A DNA stretch of 64,000 bases from Protea cynaroides. Its lineage: Eukaryota; Streptophyta; Magnoliopsida; Proteales; Proteaceae. The notes beneath the pieces were generated by a model. The model had not been told where the DNA came from. It saw nothing but the letters and a program-made list of their open reading frames with translations, and searched no databases. The stretch is taken from positions 77,307,479-77,371,478 of the forward strand of contig CM053272.1 in assembly GCA_028583415.1 (NCBI GenBank), written 5' to 3'. Made by a program: the position numbers and the translations under genes. Shown one piece after another: positions 1-9,735 of the stretch (position 1 is the stretch's first letter; every line of letters starts with the position of its first letter).

Positions 1-607
1 ATTACTGTGCGACGCCACACACTCGTGTATAGAGGTGCGGGGGCCACCAAACCTTTCTATAGCACATTGCAAACTTAAAACCAGACCACAGCATAAAATT
101 GATTGTTACTCATGCATAATCTTGTGAAACTGTCTGATTGTCTTACTGAGCTGTGTTGTGAGCTCACCCTTTGTGCACATCTTGTTTTAGATCTGGATGC
201 AGGTTATACTGTGGACGACTACGTGAACGCTCCGGCGTATGGTGGTGTTGTGGCATTGGACGTACAGGCAGGATAAGACGAGCATGACGCTTCATGCGAG
301 TGCCCTTTCTGCGTGTACCTGTGATGGATTTTATTTATTTATTTCAGTTATTTTGTTTGTTATTAAGAGATGTAAAAGATTATTATTTTATGTTTGAGTT
401 TGAATAATGAGATATTTATTTAAATTATCAATAAATACTCAGTTCATTCTATTTAAAGTCTTCCGCTGTATATTTATATTCTGATTGTGGTTATGTGTAA
501 TTGGTTTGTATGGGTGGACACGGCCTATTCGAGATCCTGGTGTGAACCGTTGGTTCAATGACGGTTCACTCACACCGTTCTGGTTGGATCAGAATTGGGG
601 TGTGACA
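1..607 (+). mobile_element. 3' part of a chromovirus LTR (left end outside window)
   Basis: This is the right-hand part of a long LTR. It ends in the family terminus GGGGTGTGACA at 597-607. The block around 20-70 (tagaggtgc...ctttctatagcacattgcaaac) recurs in every other LTR of the family in this window. The termini resemble those of the E4 LTR more than those of the E2 LTR. It sits inside the 3' end of another element's internal region: 608 onwards aligns with the sequence that follows the chromodomain in E1 and E2. It is therefore probably a separate insertion, solo or part of an element extending to the left. The right 5 bp of a target duplication would be AATAT (608-612); the left copy is off the window. 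Confidence 0.85.
203..324 (+). CDS. putative LTR-encoded terminal exon, CEC-x2-C peptide
   Basis: A 3' splice site (ttgttttag...gatgcag, ending at 202) precedes 122 nt that read in one frame to a TGA at 322-324. The peptide contains VDDYVNAP near the start and CECPFCVYL at the end. One in-frame TAA (about 275) shows this copy is decayed. The same 122-nt interval, in the same frame, occurs in six other LTRs here. Compared with the E4 LTR copy (31870-31991), differences fall mostly at third codon positions and all three Cys codons are kept. Function unknown. No upstream ATG is evident, so the start of any protein is unresolved. Confidence 0.45.
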
Positions 608-678
608 AATATCATCATTTATTTGACTAGGAAGGTATGTACAATTTCGAGGACGAAATTTTTATAAGTAGGGGGAGT
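608..678 (+). mobile_element. 3' tail of element E0 internal region with polypurine tract
   Basis: This 71-bp strip aligns with the stretch after the chromodomain of E1 (9664-9735) and E2 (52432-52502). It includes the block ggtatgtacaatttcgagga and the purine-rich run AGTAGGGGGAG (667-677) immediately before an LTR start. It is what remains in the window of an element whose body lies to the left. The LTR starting at 679 is therefore that element's 3' LTR. Confidence 0.8.
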
Positions 679-1038
679 TGTAAGACCCGTATCGAACTAA
701 CCCGGTCTTACCACCTTGAACCAGGTTTACCCATCATGGTCGAGCCAAATGGATCAAGTGCGTGAGGGAGATCACGATCCCAAGTATTAAACTGACCCAA
801 AAATACTAAAATAAGGGGGAGGGTCGCATACCCAGCAAGGCAGGGTCGGACCCCCCCAGTATAAAAGTCAGACCCTGAGTTTTTAACCGGGGGTCAGACA
901 TTTTAGAACCAAGGGTCGACGGGATCTCCGACCCCCTCATCGACCCCCTGTCTGTCGACAGAAATCGTTAGAAACTTTCCAAATTTTAATTGGATTCTTT
1001 CCTAATCTCAATGGGACTTTTTTTGGGAGTTTCTACTC

Positions 1039-1046
1039 TATAAAGA
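1039..1046 (+). promoter_or_regulatory. LTR TATA box
   Basis: TATAAAGA lies about 360 bp into the LTR, followed by a purine-rich (gagaaagagaag)n untranslated leader. The other LTRs have TATAAATA at 10100 and 40885, TATTAATA at 52867 and TATATAAA at 30408 in the corresponding place. It most likely marks the U3/R boundary of the sense transcript. Confidence 0.7.
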
Positions 1047-1190
1047 GGACGTCCCTAAGCCTCTTTCACTCCTTTTAGAACCCTAATTGGATTGAGAGAA
1101 AGAGAAGAGAAGGAGAAGAGAAAGAGAAGAGAAGGAAAGTGGAGAAGAAGATCAAAGAGAAGGATTCAGAGAAACAAGCCTAATTCTCAG

Positions 1191-1196
1191 GTATGG
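1191..1196 (+). other. predicted splice donor 1 of the LTR leader
   Basis: CTCAG|GTATGG ends the purine-rich leader about 145 nt after the TATA box. The matching site in E2 is CTAAG|GTATGG (donor at 41038) and in E4 CAAAG|GTAATT (30578). The likely partner acceptors are in the same LTR (2559) or just before gag (4903). Confidence 0.5.
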
Positions 1197-1711
1197 ATAC
1201 TATCTCCATGTAATTCTACAGACCTTAGAATAGATAGTGAAGAGGGAATGATCTAGGAGAAACTCAAATCATCCATCCATGGTTAGGTTTTCATGGAAAA
1301 CCATGGAAAATCATAGAAACCATGTAGGGGAATAAACTATGGTTCTAAGCCATAGAACATGTATGTAATGGATTGTAGAAGCAAGCCATTGGACCTAAAC
1401 ACGAAGGAATGGACTGTAGGATAAAAATTTGACTAAACCCACGGGGGGTCACACGGGGGGTCGATGGCTAATCGACCCTACCAGACCCTAACAATCGACC
1501 CCCAGTGTTCGGGAAGTCCAGAATCTGGGTGGTAGCACCCAGGGTCGATGGAACCTCCGACCCTGGCATCGACCCCCAGTTAACAACATGCTTTTTAAAA
1601 TCAGAATTAATTTTAATTAAATTCTATCGACTTGATTAGGTCTTCTAGTGATATAATATTGATATTTAGTTGATTCTTAAAGCTTGAAAGAGGATCTACG
1701 ATCAAGTAAAG

Positions 1712-2559
1712 GTGAGGGAACAGGACCTAAGCTAATTGGTTAATATTAAACTGTTTTTATTTCTTGAGTTCAATGCCATGATTGATTCTATGCGTGTATG
1801 CTTGTTATGTGCATTCAACATGTCATCCAATATTTCTATTATTACTGTTTATGCATATTTAAATTATTGTTTATGACATGATGATGATGATGATGATGAT
1901 GATGATAGGAATAGGTATGTGGATGTATGTGTGTGGTTAGTGTGCTTGATGCGAGCGAGTGTCAGGGGGAGGTGTCATAGGCCGGGCCTCAGCACTCTAG
2001 CTCTATCTCTAACTCAAGTCTTGTCCACTGACATCGTCGTATCGTCATTACCTTAGCAGAACTATTATGTCGTAGGGTATAAGGGGAGGTGGTCTCGGAC
2101 CGTGTACTCTCTGACTCTGCCAGGGGGTCTTAGCCCTATCTCTATGGACGTATTGAGGGATGCTGGGGTGAGGCCTTGGATACACTGCTTGGCATTAGGA
2201 TTGGTTAGTTGCGAGCCCAGTTTGTGAGCCCTCGCCAGCAGGGGCTTACGTGTTGGTATGGGCAACGGGTACAACAATAAACGTAACCTTTGTGTGTACA
2301 TTGTCCATGGTGGGTGCATGTGGAACGACAATAAACGTTATCTTTGGGCGGCTTCACACACTCGTGTATAGAGGTGCGGCATCAATAAACGTGACCTTTG
2401 GCCACCTATCCTTTCTATAGCACATTTCAAACTTATTTACCAGACCAAAGATATGAATTGAATGCATGCATATGTTTATTGCATTGTTTTGTTTGCTCAC
2501 TGAGCCATGATGTGTGCTCACCCTCTCGACGTCAAATATTTTTTTAGTTGATGATGCAG
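1712..2559 (+). other. predicted intron inside the LTR
   Basis: It is bounded by AAAG|GTGAGG and TTTTTTAGTTGATGATGCAG|GT. Equivalent donors CAG or AAG|GTGAGG occur in the E2, E3 and E4 LTRs; the diverged LTR at 13396-16222 has TAG|GTGAGA. The interval holds a (GAT)n microsatellite at about 1877-1908 and repeats of TAGCTCTATCTCTA. In E2 the matching interval is 41602-42460 (859 nt). Confidence 0.5.
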
Positions 2560-2681
2560 GTACTACGGTCGAAGATTATATGAGTGCTCCGGTGTAAGCG
2601 TGTGTTGCTGCAATGAAAGCCGAAGACTTAGTGGATACGCTTGACCCCTCATGCAAGTGCAACTTATGCGTATTCTATTAG
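2560..2681 (+). CDS. putative LTR-encoded terminal exon
   Basis: There are 122 nt from the acceptor to a TAG at 2679-2681. The peptide has VEDYMSAPV near its start and ends CKCNLCVFY. It has one in-frame stop, and the usual Glu between the first two Cys is Lys. Same length and frame as the other LTR copies. Function unknown. Confidence 0.45.
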
Positions 2682-2960
2682 ATTTTATTTGAATTTATAA
2701 AGGGATGTAATTGATATTCTATTTATTTATGTCTCAGTTGATACAACAATAACTTGATATTTTAATTATGATAATTACAGTTAGAATTCTCAGTTCATTT
2801 ACTATAAGACTTCTGCTATTGTGTATTTATTCTGATTATGGCTGTGGATGTGCATGGTTTTATTTTTAAAGGATATAGCCTATTAGAGATCCTGGTTGAA
2901 CCGTTGGTTTATTAGCGGTTCATCACACTGTTCTGAATGGTGCAGAATTGGGGTGTGACA

Positions 2961-3957
2961 GACCCGCTCCAATAGAATGCAGAGGTGATGGAGGAGGTAT
3001 GGAGTCCACATCCATGTACATACGATCCTCATCCTCAGCATCACCCCTGTGAACCCCTGCTCCAGTGGCTGCTGCTGCTGCTGCCTCAGTGTCTGCCACC
3101 TCTACCCGAGTACGAGGATGCACCAGAGTGTTCCTCTCATCATCACTGACCTGAGCATCCCGCATGCCCATCCTACAGATGGCTTCCTAGTCCAGAACCG
3201 ATGAGAAGGTCTTCTCCTGAATCCTCTCATCCACTAAATCAACACCTAGGCGGGTAAGCAGTGTAGTGATCAGATGTCCGTAGGGCAGGTTGCCTATCTG
3301 ACCAAGCAGCGTAGCATAGATCATCGTCCTCATGATAATGTAAGGAAGGCAGACAGGCTGCCTAGTGCAGATACAGTAAAGTAAGTACTGAGTCAACTGG
3401 GAGATCCTCTCATAATGTCCACTCTGGGGTATCAGGTTGTGCTGGATGATCTTACAGTACACCCGAGGCTCTGGACGTAGGTTGATCGCTTTCATCTCCC
3501 AGCGATCCTCTCTGATAAGTTGACGGTCTATCTCCACACGCATCTCCAAAGAAAGGAACTGGGGCTCCCTAGGAGCACAGTACACCAAAGGGCCGTCATG
3601 TGATATGCCCAAAAGATCAGCTAACTGCTGGCAGTCAAAGGAAACCTGTACTCCTTTGACGTAGCTTGTGATCCTAAGCTCCCTACCCCTCTCAGTGTCA
3701 TTGTGATCTCCCACCACCTGGAGATTACAATAGAACTGTCTCACTAGATCCGAATGGGTACAAGCGTCATAGGTAATCACAGGGAGCCAGCCCATGTCAC
3801 CAAATGCCCTCTCCACGTCGAACAAGGCTAGACTAGCCAAGTCCACACGACGACCTCTCTCTACCTTTTTACGTGCATAGTGAGCATATTGAGCTTCGGC
3901 CTCGTTGGAGCGGAAGCGGATCGGGTCATAAGACCTAGGAACCTTGGTATGAACCAT
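2961..3957 (-). pseudogene. E1 antisense ORF (plant-transposon-protein-like), truncated
   Basis: This ORF runs opposite to gag-pol. I take the ATG at 3957 (protein begins MVHTKVPR) because it aligns with MARTKVPR in E2 and follows a 3' splice site. About 255 codons are open, then one stop (TGG to TAG) occurs near 3187, and the reading continues with an acidic and alanine-rich region ending MDVDSIPPPSP. Recognisable blocks in order are FDVERAFGDMGWLP, VRQFYCNLQV, a segment ending LADLLGIS, YCKIIQHNLIPQSGHYERIS, and NLPYGHLITTLLTRLGVDL. This order matches the family I recall as the putative plant transposon protein domain (PF20167). No catalytic motif is obvious and the role is unknown. The C-terminus is lost at the junction with the LTR at 2960. 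Confidence 0.75.
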
Positions 3958-4570
3958 GTTATCTCCCAAATCAAAGAAAAATAGATAATAGATCAGTAAT
4001 GGAGAAAAATCCAAAAATTTCGGCATTATAACGACATAAATTGGTCAAAAGCCTCACTTTTCACTCATACACTTGGGTAGGAGGACTTACATAGGTTCTA
4101 AACTATCCTGCAAGGCTCATACAGTTGGAAATTTAAATTTGAGAGATCAAATTTGAAGAAATTTCAATAAATTTGAAAAATTCAAATATCGAAAATTAGG
4201 GTAAAAACAGAAAATTTCGAGTTTTCGACAACCAACCGATGAAACTCAAATATTTTGAGGGCCTTCGTCCATTGGGTGACCAATAGCAAAAGCTCCCAAT
4301 AAAAATGAAATTTTTACGATTGAAAAAAGTTTAATTTGAGGAAAACGATGTAAATGGGCAAAAACCTAGTTAGAAAGCTTTAAAAACATGAAACAGTAGA
4401 GAACATACCTGTAGAGAAGGAGTGGTAGTCACGAACGAAGGATAGGATCACCAAACAGGTAGGGGTCGTTACTGTAGCAACTCAAAGAAATGAGTTGAGT
4501 TGGAAGACAGGAGAAATAATGGGAAATGAATCCAAAATGGGGTTTAAAAACCTGATTCTGGATCGTAGGG
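3958..4570 (-). promoter_or_regulatory. E1 antisense leader: possible TATA, donor, intron, acceptor
   Basis: Reading the minus strand, a T/A-rich GTTTTTAAACCCC near 4550 could serve as a TATA region. A pyrimidine-rich leader follows, then the donor CTACAG|GTATGT (intron starts at 4408) and an acceptor TTTGATTTGGGAG (ends at 3963), only 5 nt before the ATG at 3957. The implied intron is 446 nt. The same layout is present in E2 (442 nt), E4 (406 nt) and E3 (830 nt), so it is unlikely to be chance. The segment as a whole lies in the putative leader intron of the sense gag mRNA. Confidence 0.55.
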
Positions 4571-4790
4571 TTGCATAATTCGACCAAAACATGCAACCCT
4601 ACCTCCGACCAACCCATCGACCCTAACCTCTCTGTAAACTGACAGAAAACTAGGGGTCGACCCTAGGGTCAGACATATACCGACCCTACCATCGACCCTA
4701 GGCTCTCGGTAAGCTGACAGTGATTCTCAGGGTCGCATACCCTAGGGTCGCATAATGAACGACCCTACCATCGACCCTACGATGGAAAAT
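4571..4790. repeat. pre-gag array of GGGTCGA/CGACCCT words (E1)
   Basis: About 220 bp are packed with GGGTCG, CGACCCTA and TAGGGTCGCATA words in both orientations, with CTCTCGGTAAGCTGACAG (about 4693) among them. Inverted copies such as GGGTCGACCC are self-complementary. The variant CTAGGGTCG matches the right LTR of E1 (9950-10010, 10500-10690) rather than the E2 arrays, which use GGGGGTCG. Confidence 0.7.
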
Positions 4791-4883
4791 ATAGTATTTT
4801 TGTCAGAATGATCTGAAAAATTTGAAAATTATATTGATTAGTTGGATTTTTGACTGGAGAACAATTATATTGATTGCCTTACA

Positions 4884-4903
4884 TGTGCTATGATCGTTTA
4901 CAG
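4884..4903 (+). other. predicted 3' splice site before gag (E1)
   Basis: The sequence TGATCGTTTACAG ends at 4903, 24 nt before the gag ATG. Matching sites are ATGATTTTCAG (47681) in E2, CTAACCATCTAG (56686) in E4 and GTTGTTATAG (24602) in E3. A leader intron running from the LTR donor to this site would remove the whole antisense gene from gag mRNA. Confidence 0.55.
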
Positions 4904-4927
4904 ACACTACCATCATCAGAACAGAAA

Positions 4928-6208
4928 ATGGCTGGGCGAAGAGTGACCAGACAAAGCCGTAACTCTATTCCACCACCACCACCTGTGGAGGAAGACAGCC
5001 ATATACATCCTGAGACACAGGAGAATCTGAATACGGGACCGTCCGTGGTTAATGGCCAGACAAATACTACCAACTTACCAGCCCCACCTACAGACCACGT
5101 GGCTACAGTCGTAATGAACTTGGCACAATAGCTGCAGCAAATACAACAGGTACAAGCTAATATGCAAGCTGCCAAAGGCATGGCTTTTCCAGCTACACAG
5201 ACGACACCGATGCCAGTAGGACAGGCAAACACAGTACCAGGGGGAAGTAACATGGTACCTCATGCACCTCAAACTCCAGTCATGCCGGCTCAAGTGCAGA
5301 ACCCTGAAGTAGCTCAAGGTGGTTATCAGTACCAACCACCTATGTATGGGGCCTATGCTCCGTATCAACTGGACCACTCTAGACTGGTTGAGCGTTTCTT
5401 GAAGATGAAGCCCAAGGAATATAATGGTAAGCCAGCTGATCCTTTGTGGCTAGCACACTGGATTGATGAAATGGAGAGGAATTTCATGATGATGACAGTT
5501 ACTGAGGAGGAGAAAGTATTGTGTGCAACATTCATGCTAAAAGGCGATGCACACCACTAGTGGAAGTCCACACGGACTTATCTATTGACAAAGCACGCCC
5601 AACTGACCTGGGGTATATATAAGGAGGCATTCTTTGAGAAGTACTTTCGTAGAAGTTTCAGAGATTCTATGGAGAAAGAGTTCCTGAGTTTGTATCAGGG
5701 ACAGATGACTGTCGATGCATATCAACAGCGTTATGAGGAGCTATTCTTCTTTGCACCAGTCAGTATGCAAGAGGAAGATACGAAGACCCGAAGGGTCGTC
5801 ATGGGACTTAGGGGAAGTATTCATGAACATGTTCTAGGACTTGAGAAGAAAGTCTACAATGAAGCTGTACAAATTTCTTGGGTGATAGAGTCGAGCCAGA
5901 AAGAGAGCTATTTTGCTCAAAATAGGGGTATTAAAAGGCCAACTGGAAATTCATATAACAGAGGGAATACAAGGACATTCAAACCCTTCCGTACTCATGG
6001 TTTTAATGCTGCAGCCAAGACTACTCCAGCAGCTCAACCGCAACAAAAGCAAAATAACGAAGGAGTAAAATGCTATAACTGCAATCAAATAGAACATTAT
6101 TCAAGGGAGTGTCTTAAACCCAGGAAGCAGCTACAACAAGGAAAGGTTTATGCTGTTACATCTGTGGATGCTGTCGCATCGTCTGATGTCATCACAAGTA
6201 TGACCTGA
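4928..6208 (+). pseudogene. gag: E1 gag (capsid and nucleocapsid)
   Basis: The start MAGRRVTRQSRN is shared with E2 and lies just after the predicted splice acceptor. The N-terminal ~150 residues are Pro/Gln-rich. A Retrotrans_gag-type capsid follows (WLAHWIDEMERNF, then LCATFMLKGDAHH-WK), then a basic linker and one CCHC-like knuckle at about 6070-6115 (CYNCNQIEHYSREC, with Glu where Gly is usual). Two in-frame TAG codons (5129-5131 and 5558-5560) correspond to Gln and Trp codons, so this copy is dead. The frame ends in a TGA just inside the predicted gag-pro intron. Gag forms the cytoplasmic particle that packages element RNA. Confidence 0.9.
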
Positions 6209-6266
6209 ACCTTTCATTTTGTGTTACATTGTGTGAGCATGTAGACTAAATTAAAACAAATCACAG
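6198..6266 (+). other. gag-protease mini-intron (E1, 69 nt)
   Basis: The interval runs from GTATGACCTGA to AAATCACAG and carries the putative branch site GACTAAA about 20 nt before the acceptor. The donor in E1 reads ACAA|GTATGA, where E2 and E4 have the consensus ACAG|GTATGA. It contains the gag stop. Removing it joins gag to protease in one frame (codons ACA GGT ATC). Lengths in the three copies are 69, 70 and 68 nt, yet splicing restores the frame in each, which favours an intron over programmed frameshifting. Confidence 0.65.
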
Positions 6267-9200
6267 GTATCGTACCTATTAATGACATTCCCACCAGAGT
6301 ACTCTTTGATTCAGGAGTTACTAATTCTTTTATATCTGTGTCATTTGGAAAGAAGCGGAACCTACCGCTCAAATCTTTAGACTACAAACTGCTTATACGA
6401 TCGCCGAAGGGATTAGAAGTGGAATTAGAAAAAGGTTATGGACCATGTCTAGTTTTTATTGACAGAAAACCTTGGATGCAACCTTGATTCAACTTGACGT
6501 CATCTTCGGAATGGACTGGTTAGCTCGGCATTCTGCACACCTATTATGTGCCGAAAAGAAGCTGACATTTAAAGACAAGAAAGGAGCAAAGTTCAGTTTT
6601 ACGGGAGCCAAACTTCCCCGTAAACGAAAACTCAACCTCTCCGCATTAAAGGCTAGGAAATGCCTCGAGAAAGGAGGAGTTGGGTATCTAGTATCAGTGG
6701 TCGACCTCACAAAGGAAGCACCACGAATGGAGGATATTGATCTCATGCATGACTTTCCAGATGTATTTCCTGAAGAACTACCAGGACTACCACCCGACCG
6801 AGCTACAGAGTTTGTTATAGATTTAATACCCGGAGCCACACCAGTATCTAAAGCACCTTATCGAATGGCTCCTACTGAACTGAAGGAATTAAAAGTATAG
6901 TTACAAGAAATACTGGACAAGAGTTACATCAGACCTAGCATATCACCATGGGGAGCGCTAGTATTATTCGTAAAGAAGAAGGACGGTAGTGTTCGACTGT
7001 GTATAGACTTTCGGGAACTGAATAAACTGACAATCAAGAATCGGTACCCATTGCCTCGGATTAATGACTTGTTCGATCAGTTGCAAGGTGCCAAGGAGTT
7101 CTCCAAGATCGATCTTCGATCAGGGTACCATTAGTTGAAGATCAAGGACAGAGATATTCCCAAGACAGCATTCAGGACGAGATATGGACATTATGAATTT
7201 TTGGTCATGTCTTTTGGATTGACTAATGCACCAGCAACTTTTATGGAACTTATGAATCGGGTATTCCATGATATGTTAGATACGTCGGTCATTGTATTCA
7301 TTGATGATATATTGGTCTACTCCAAGGACAAGGAAACTCATATTATGAATCTAAGAGCCGCTCTGCAACGATTACGGAAAGAGAAGCTTTACGCCAAATT
7401 CACAAAGTGTGAGTTTTGGCTAAATGAAGTCACTTTCCTAGGCCATGTTGTATCCGTTGAAGGAATTAAAGTGGATCCTAGCAAGATTGATGCCATTGTG
7501 AAGTGGGAAGCACCAAAGTGCGTTGCAGAAATTAGAAGTTTCCTAGGTCTAGCTGGGTATTATCGACGATTCATGGAAGACTATTCCCGAATTAACGTAC
7601 CTCTCACCAGTTTAACTAAGAAGGGCAAAAAGTTTGTTTGGACTGATAAATGTGAGAAGAGTTTCCAAACATTGAAGGCTAGATTGATATCTGCTCTGAT
7701 CTTGACTATTTCGATTCTAGGACAACCATTTATTTTGTACACTGATGCGTCAGGATTGGGTTTAGGATGTGTACTTATGCAAGGAGAACAAGTAATTGCA
7801 TATGTCTCAAGACAACTGAAGACACATGAGAAGAACTATCCCACTCATGACTTGGAATTAGCGACAGTGGTACATGCTGTCAAGATATGGAGACATTACT
7901 TGTACGGAGAGAAATTTTGGATTAAATCAGATCATAAGAGTCTCACTTATCTCTTTAATCAGAAGGAATTGAATATGAGACAAAGAAGATGGCTGGAACT
8001 ATTGAAAGACTATGACTGTGATATCCAGTATCATCCAGGGAAAACTAATGTGTTAGCTGATGCGCTGAGTAGAAAAACAATGATAAAATCTCAAGGAGAG
8101 GTTAACACAACTACTGCAATGTGTACTACTAGATAAGTGTTCAATTATGATAATGAGCAGTTCGTGATAGATGCACCGGGTGAATCAACCAACCAAGGGT
8201 TTATTAATCGATTTTCAAATATGTTTGCCACATTGAAGATAGTACCTGATATAATTGATGAAGTGAAAACAGCTATTAAATCAGACCCTTATTTAAGAAC
8301 GGTACAAGAGGACATTGAAAAAGGTAGGACTATCCCTGAGTTTGCTTTGGACGATGAAAAGGTACTGAAGTACAAAGGAAGAATATATGTAACTGAAACA
8401 GAAAGTTTAGACATTAGACACCGACTAATGAAGGAAGCCCATACCACCGTCTATTCGATACATCCTGGAAGTACAAAGCTGTATCATGATCTAAAGAAAT
8501 TATATTGGTGGAGAGGAATGAAAGGAGATGTAGCTAAATTTGTGTCGCAATGCCTAAATTGTCAAAGGGTGAAGGCTGAACGACAAAGACCTGTAGGACT
8601 GTTACAACCGTTACCAGAACCAGCATGGAAATGGGACTGCATCACTATGGACTTCGTCACCGGGTTACCATTGACTCCCTGAGTGGTTGACGCGGTTTGG
8701 GTGATTGTAGACCGCCTGACTAAAATGGCTCGATTTATAGCTATACGACCTCAGTATACACTGGAGAGGTTAGCTCAGTTGTATGTGGATAATATTGTCA
8801 GATTACACGGTGTACCTGAAAGCATTGTGTCCGATAGAGATCTATGATTCACTTCAAAGTTTTGGAAAGGATTGCCAAAGGCTATGGGTACAATATTGAA
8901 GTTTAGTACTGCATTCCATCCTCAGAGAGACGGACAGTCAGAGTGTACCATTCAGATTTTCGAAGACATGCTTTGAGCCTGTGTAATTGATTTTAAAGGA
9001 TCATGGGATGAAAAATTGCCATTGATCGAGTTCGCTTATAACAACAGCTATCAGGCTACTATACAGATGTCACCCTATAAAGCACTGTATGGTAGGAAGT
9101 GTCGAACTCCTTTGTTTTGGAATGAAGTTGGAGAACGTAGCATTGTTTGACCAGAATTTGTTGAAAAGACATGTCGAGTAGTCGACATTATTAAGGAAAT

Positions 9201-9663
9201 AGTAAGAACGGCTTAGAATCATCAAAAACAATATGCAGATACTCGATGCCGAGACCTTGAATTCGTCATAGGTGATAAGGTATTCTTGAAAGTATCACCT
9301 ATGCGAGGTTTAAAACGGTTCGGACAGAAAGGGAAACTAAGTCCGAGATATGTCGGGCCATATGAGATTCTAGCAAAACGTGAAAAAGTGGCTTACCAGT
9401 TATCACTACCACCATCTATGTCAAGTGTGCATGATGTATATGTTTCATTATTGAAGAAGTACATCAGAGATCCAACGCACGTTTTGACAGTAGATCCACC
9501 TGATTTGATAGATGATTTGACATTTGAAGTAGCACCAACTGAAATCACCTGTCGAAAGGTTCAACGACTATGCAACCATGACATTTATTATGTTAAAGTC
9601 ACCTGGAGAAGCAGAGATATAGAAGAAATCACATGGGAAGAAGTGAATGCTATGCGAAAGTAA
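6267..9663 (+). pseudogene. pol: E1 pol: protease, RT, RNase H, integrase, chromodomain
   Basis: The order of domains is clear. Protease has VLFDSG (about 6299), with Val following in place of the usual Ala. RT has SFGLTNAPATF and the FIDD active-site box (about 7295). RNase H starts at ILYTDASGLG (about 7733). Integrase has the HHCC finger around 8430-8570, WDCITMDFVTGLP, then a GPYEI box. A chromodomain-like end (about 9545-9660; RKVQRLCNHDIYYVKVTWRS) closes it. This is chromovirus order and most like the Tekay/Del lineage. A frameshift occurs near 6460, 15 nt are missing next to the FDVIFGMDW motif (compare E2 49280), and at least eight in-frame stops follow (6898, 7132, 8134, 8680 and four between 8840 and 9220). 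Non-functional. Confidence 0.9.
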
Positions 9664-9713
9664 TACCCTCATCTTTTCGACTCAGAAGGTATGTACCAAT
9701 TTCGAGGATGAAA

Positions 9714-9735
9714 TTTTTAATAAGAAGGGGGGAGT
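9714..9735 (+). other. polypurine tract of E1
   Basis: AATAAGAAGGGGGGAG lies immediately before the right LTR and corresponds to AAGTAGGGGGGAG in E2. It would prime plus-strand synthesis. Confidence 0.7.

Larger units (their letters stand above)
679..2960 (+). mobile_element. LTR shared by E0 (3') and E1 (5'), 2282 bp
   Basis: The LTR begins TGTAAGACCC and ends GGGGTGTGACA. It has a polypurine tract on its left, marking it as a 3' LTR, and on its right it runs straight into antisense-ORF sequence of E1 without the primer binding site seen after the E2 and E4 LTRs. Its sequence (GGGGGTCGA-type repeat words at about 830-960 and 1440-1590) is closer to the E2 LTRs and to the solo LTR at 43257 than to the E1 right LTR at 9736. 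It may therefore be a junction LTR left by unequal recombination, with a deletion of the leader. Confidence 0.85.

Noticed and set aside
4571..4790. CRISPR-like or satellite array (regular GGGTCGA repeats)
   Set aside because: Spacing and repeats are irregular, the words are only 6-10 bp, and they sit in a plant retroelement leader. No cas genes.
4888..5253. 121-codon minus-strand frame over gag (also 47678-48169)
   Set aside because: It is the reverse shadow of the Pro/Gln-rich gag N-terminus, with no conserved motifs or splice context of its own.
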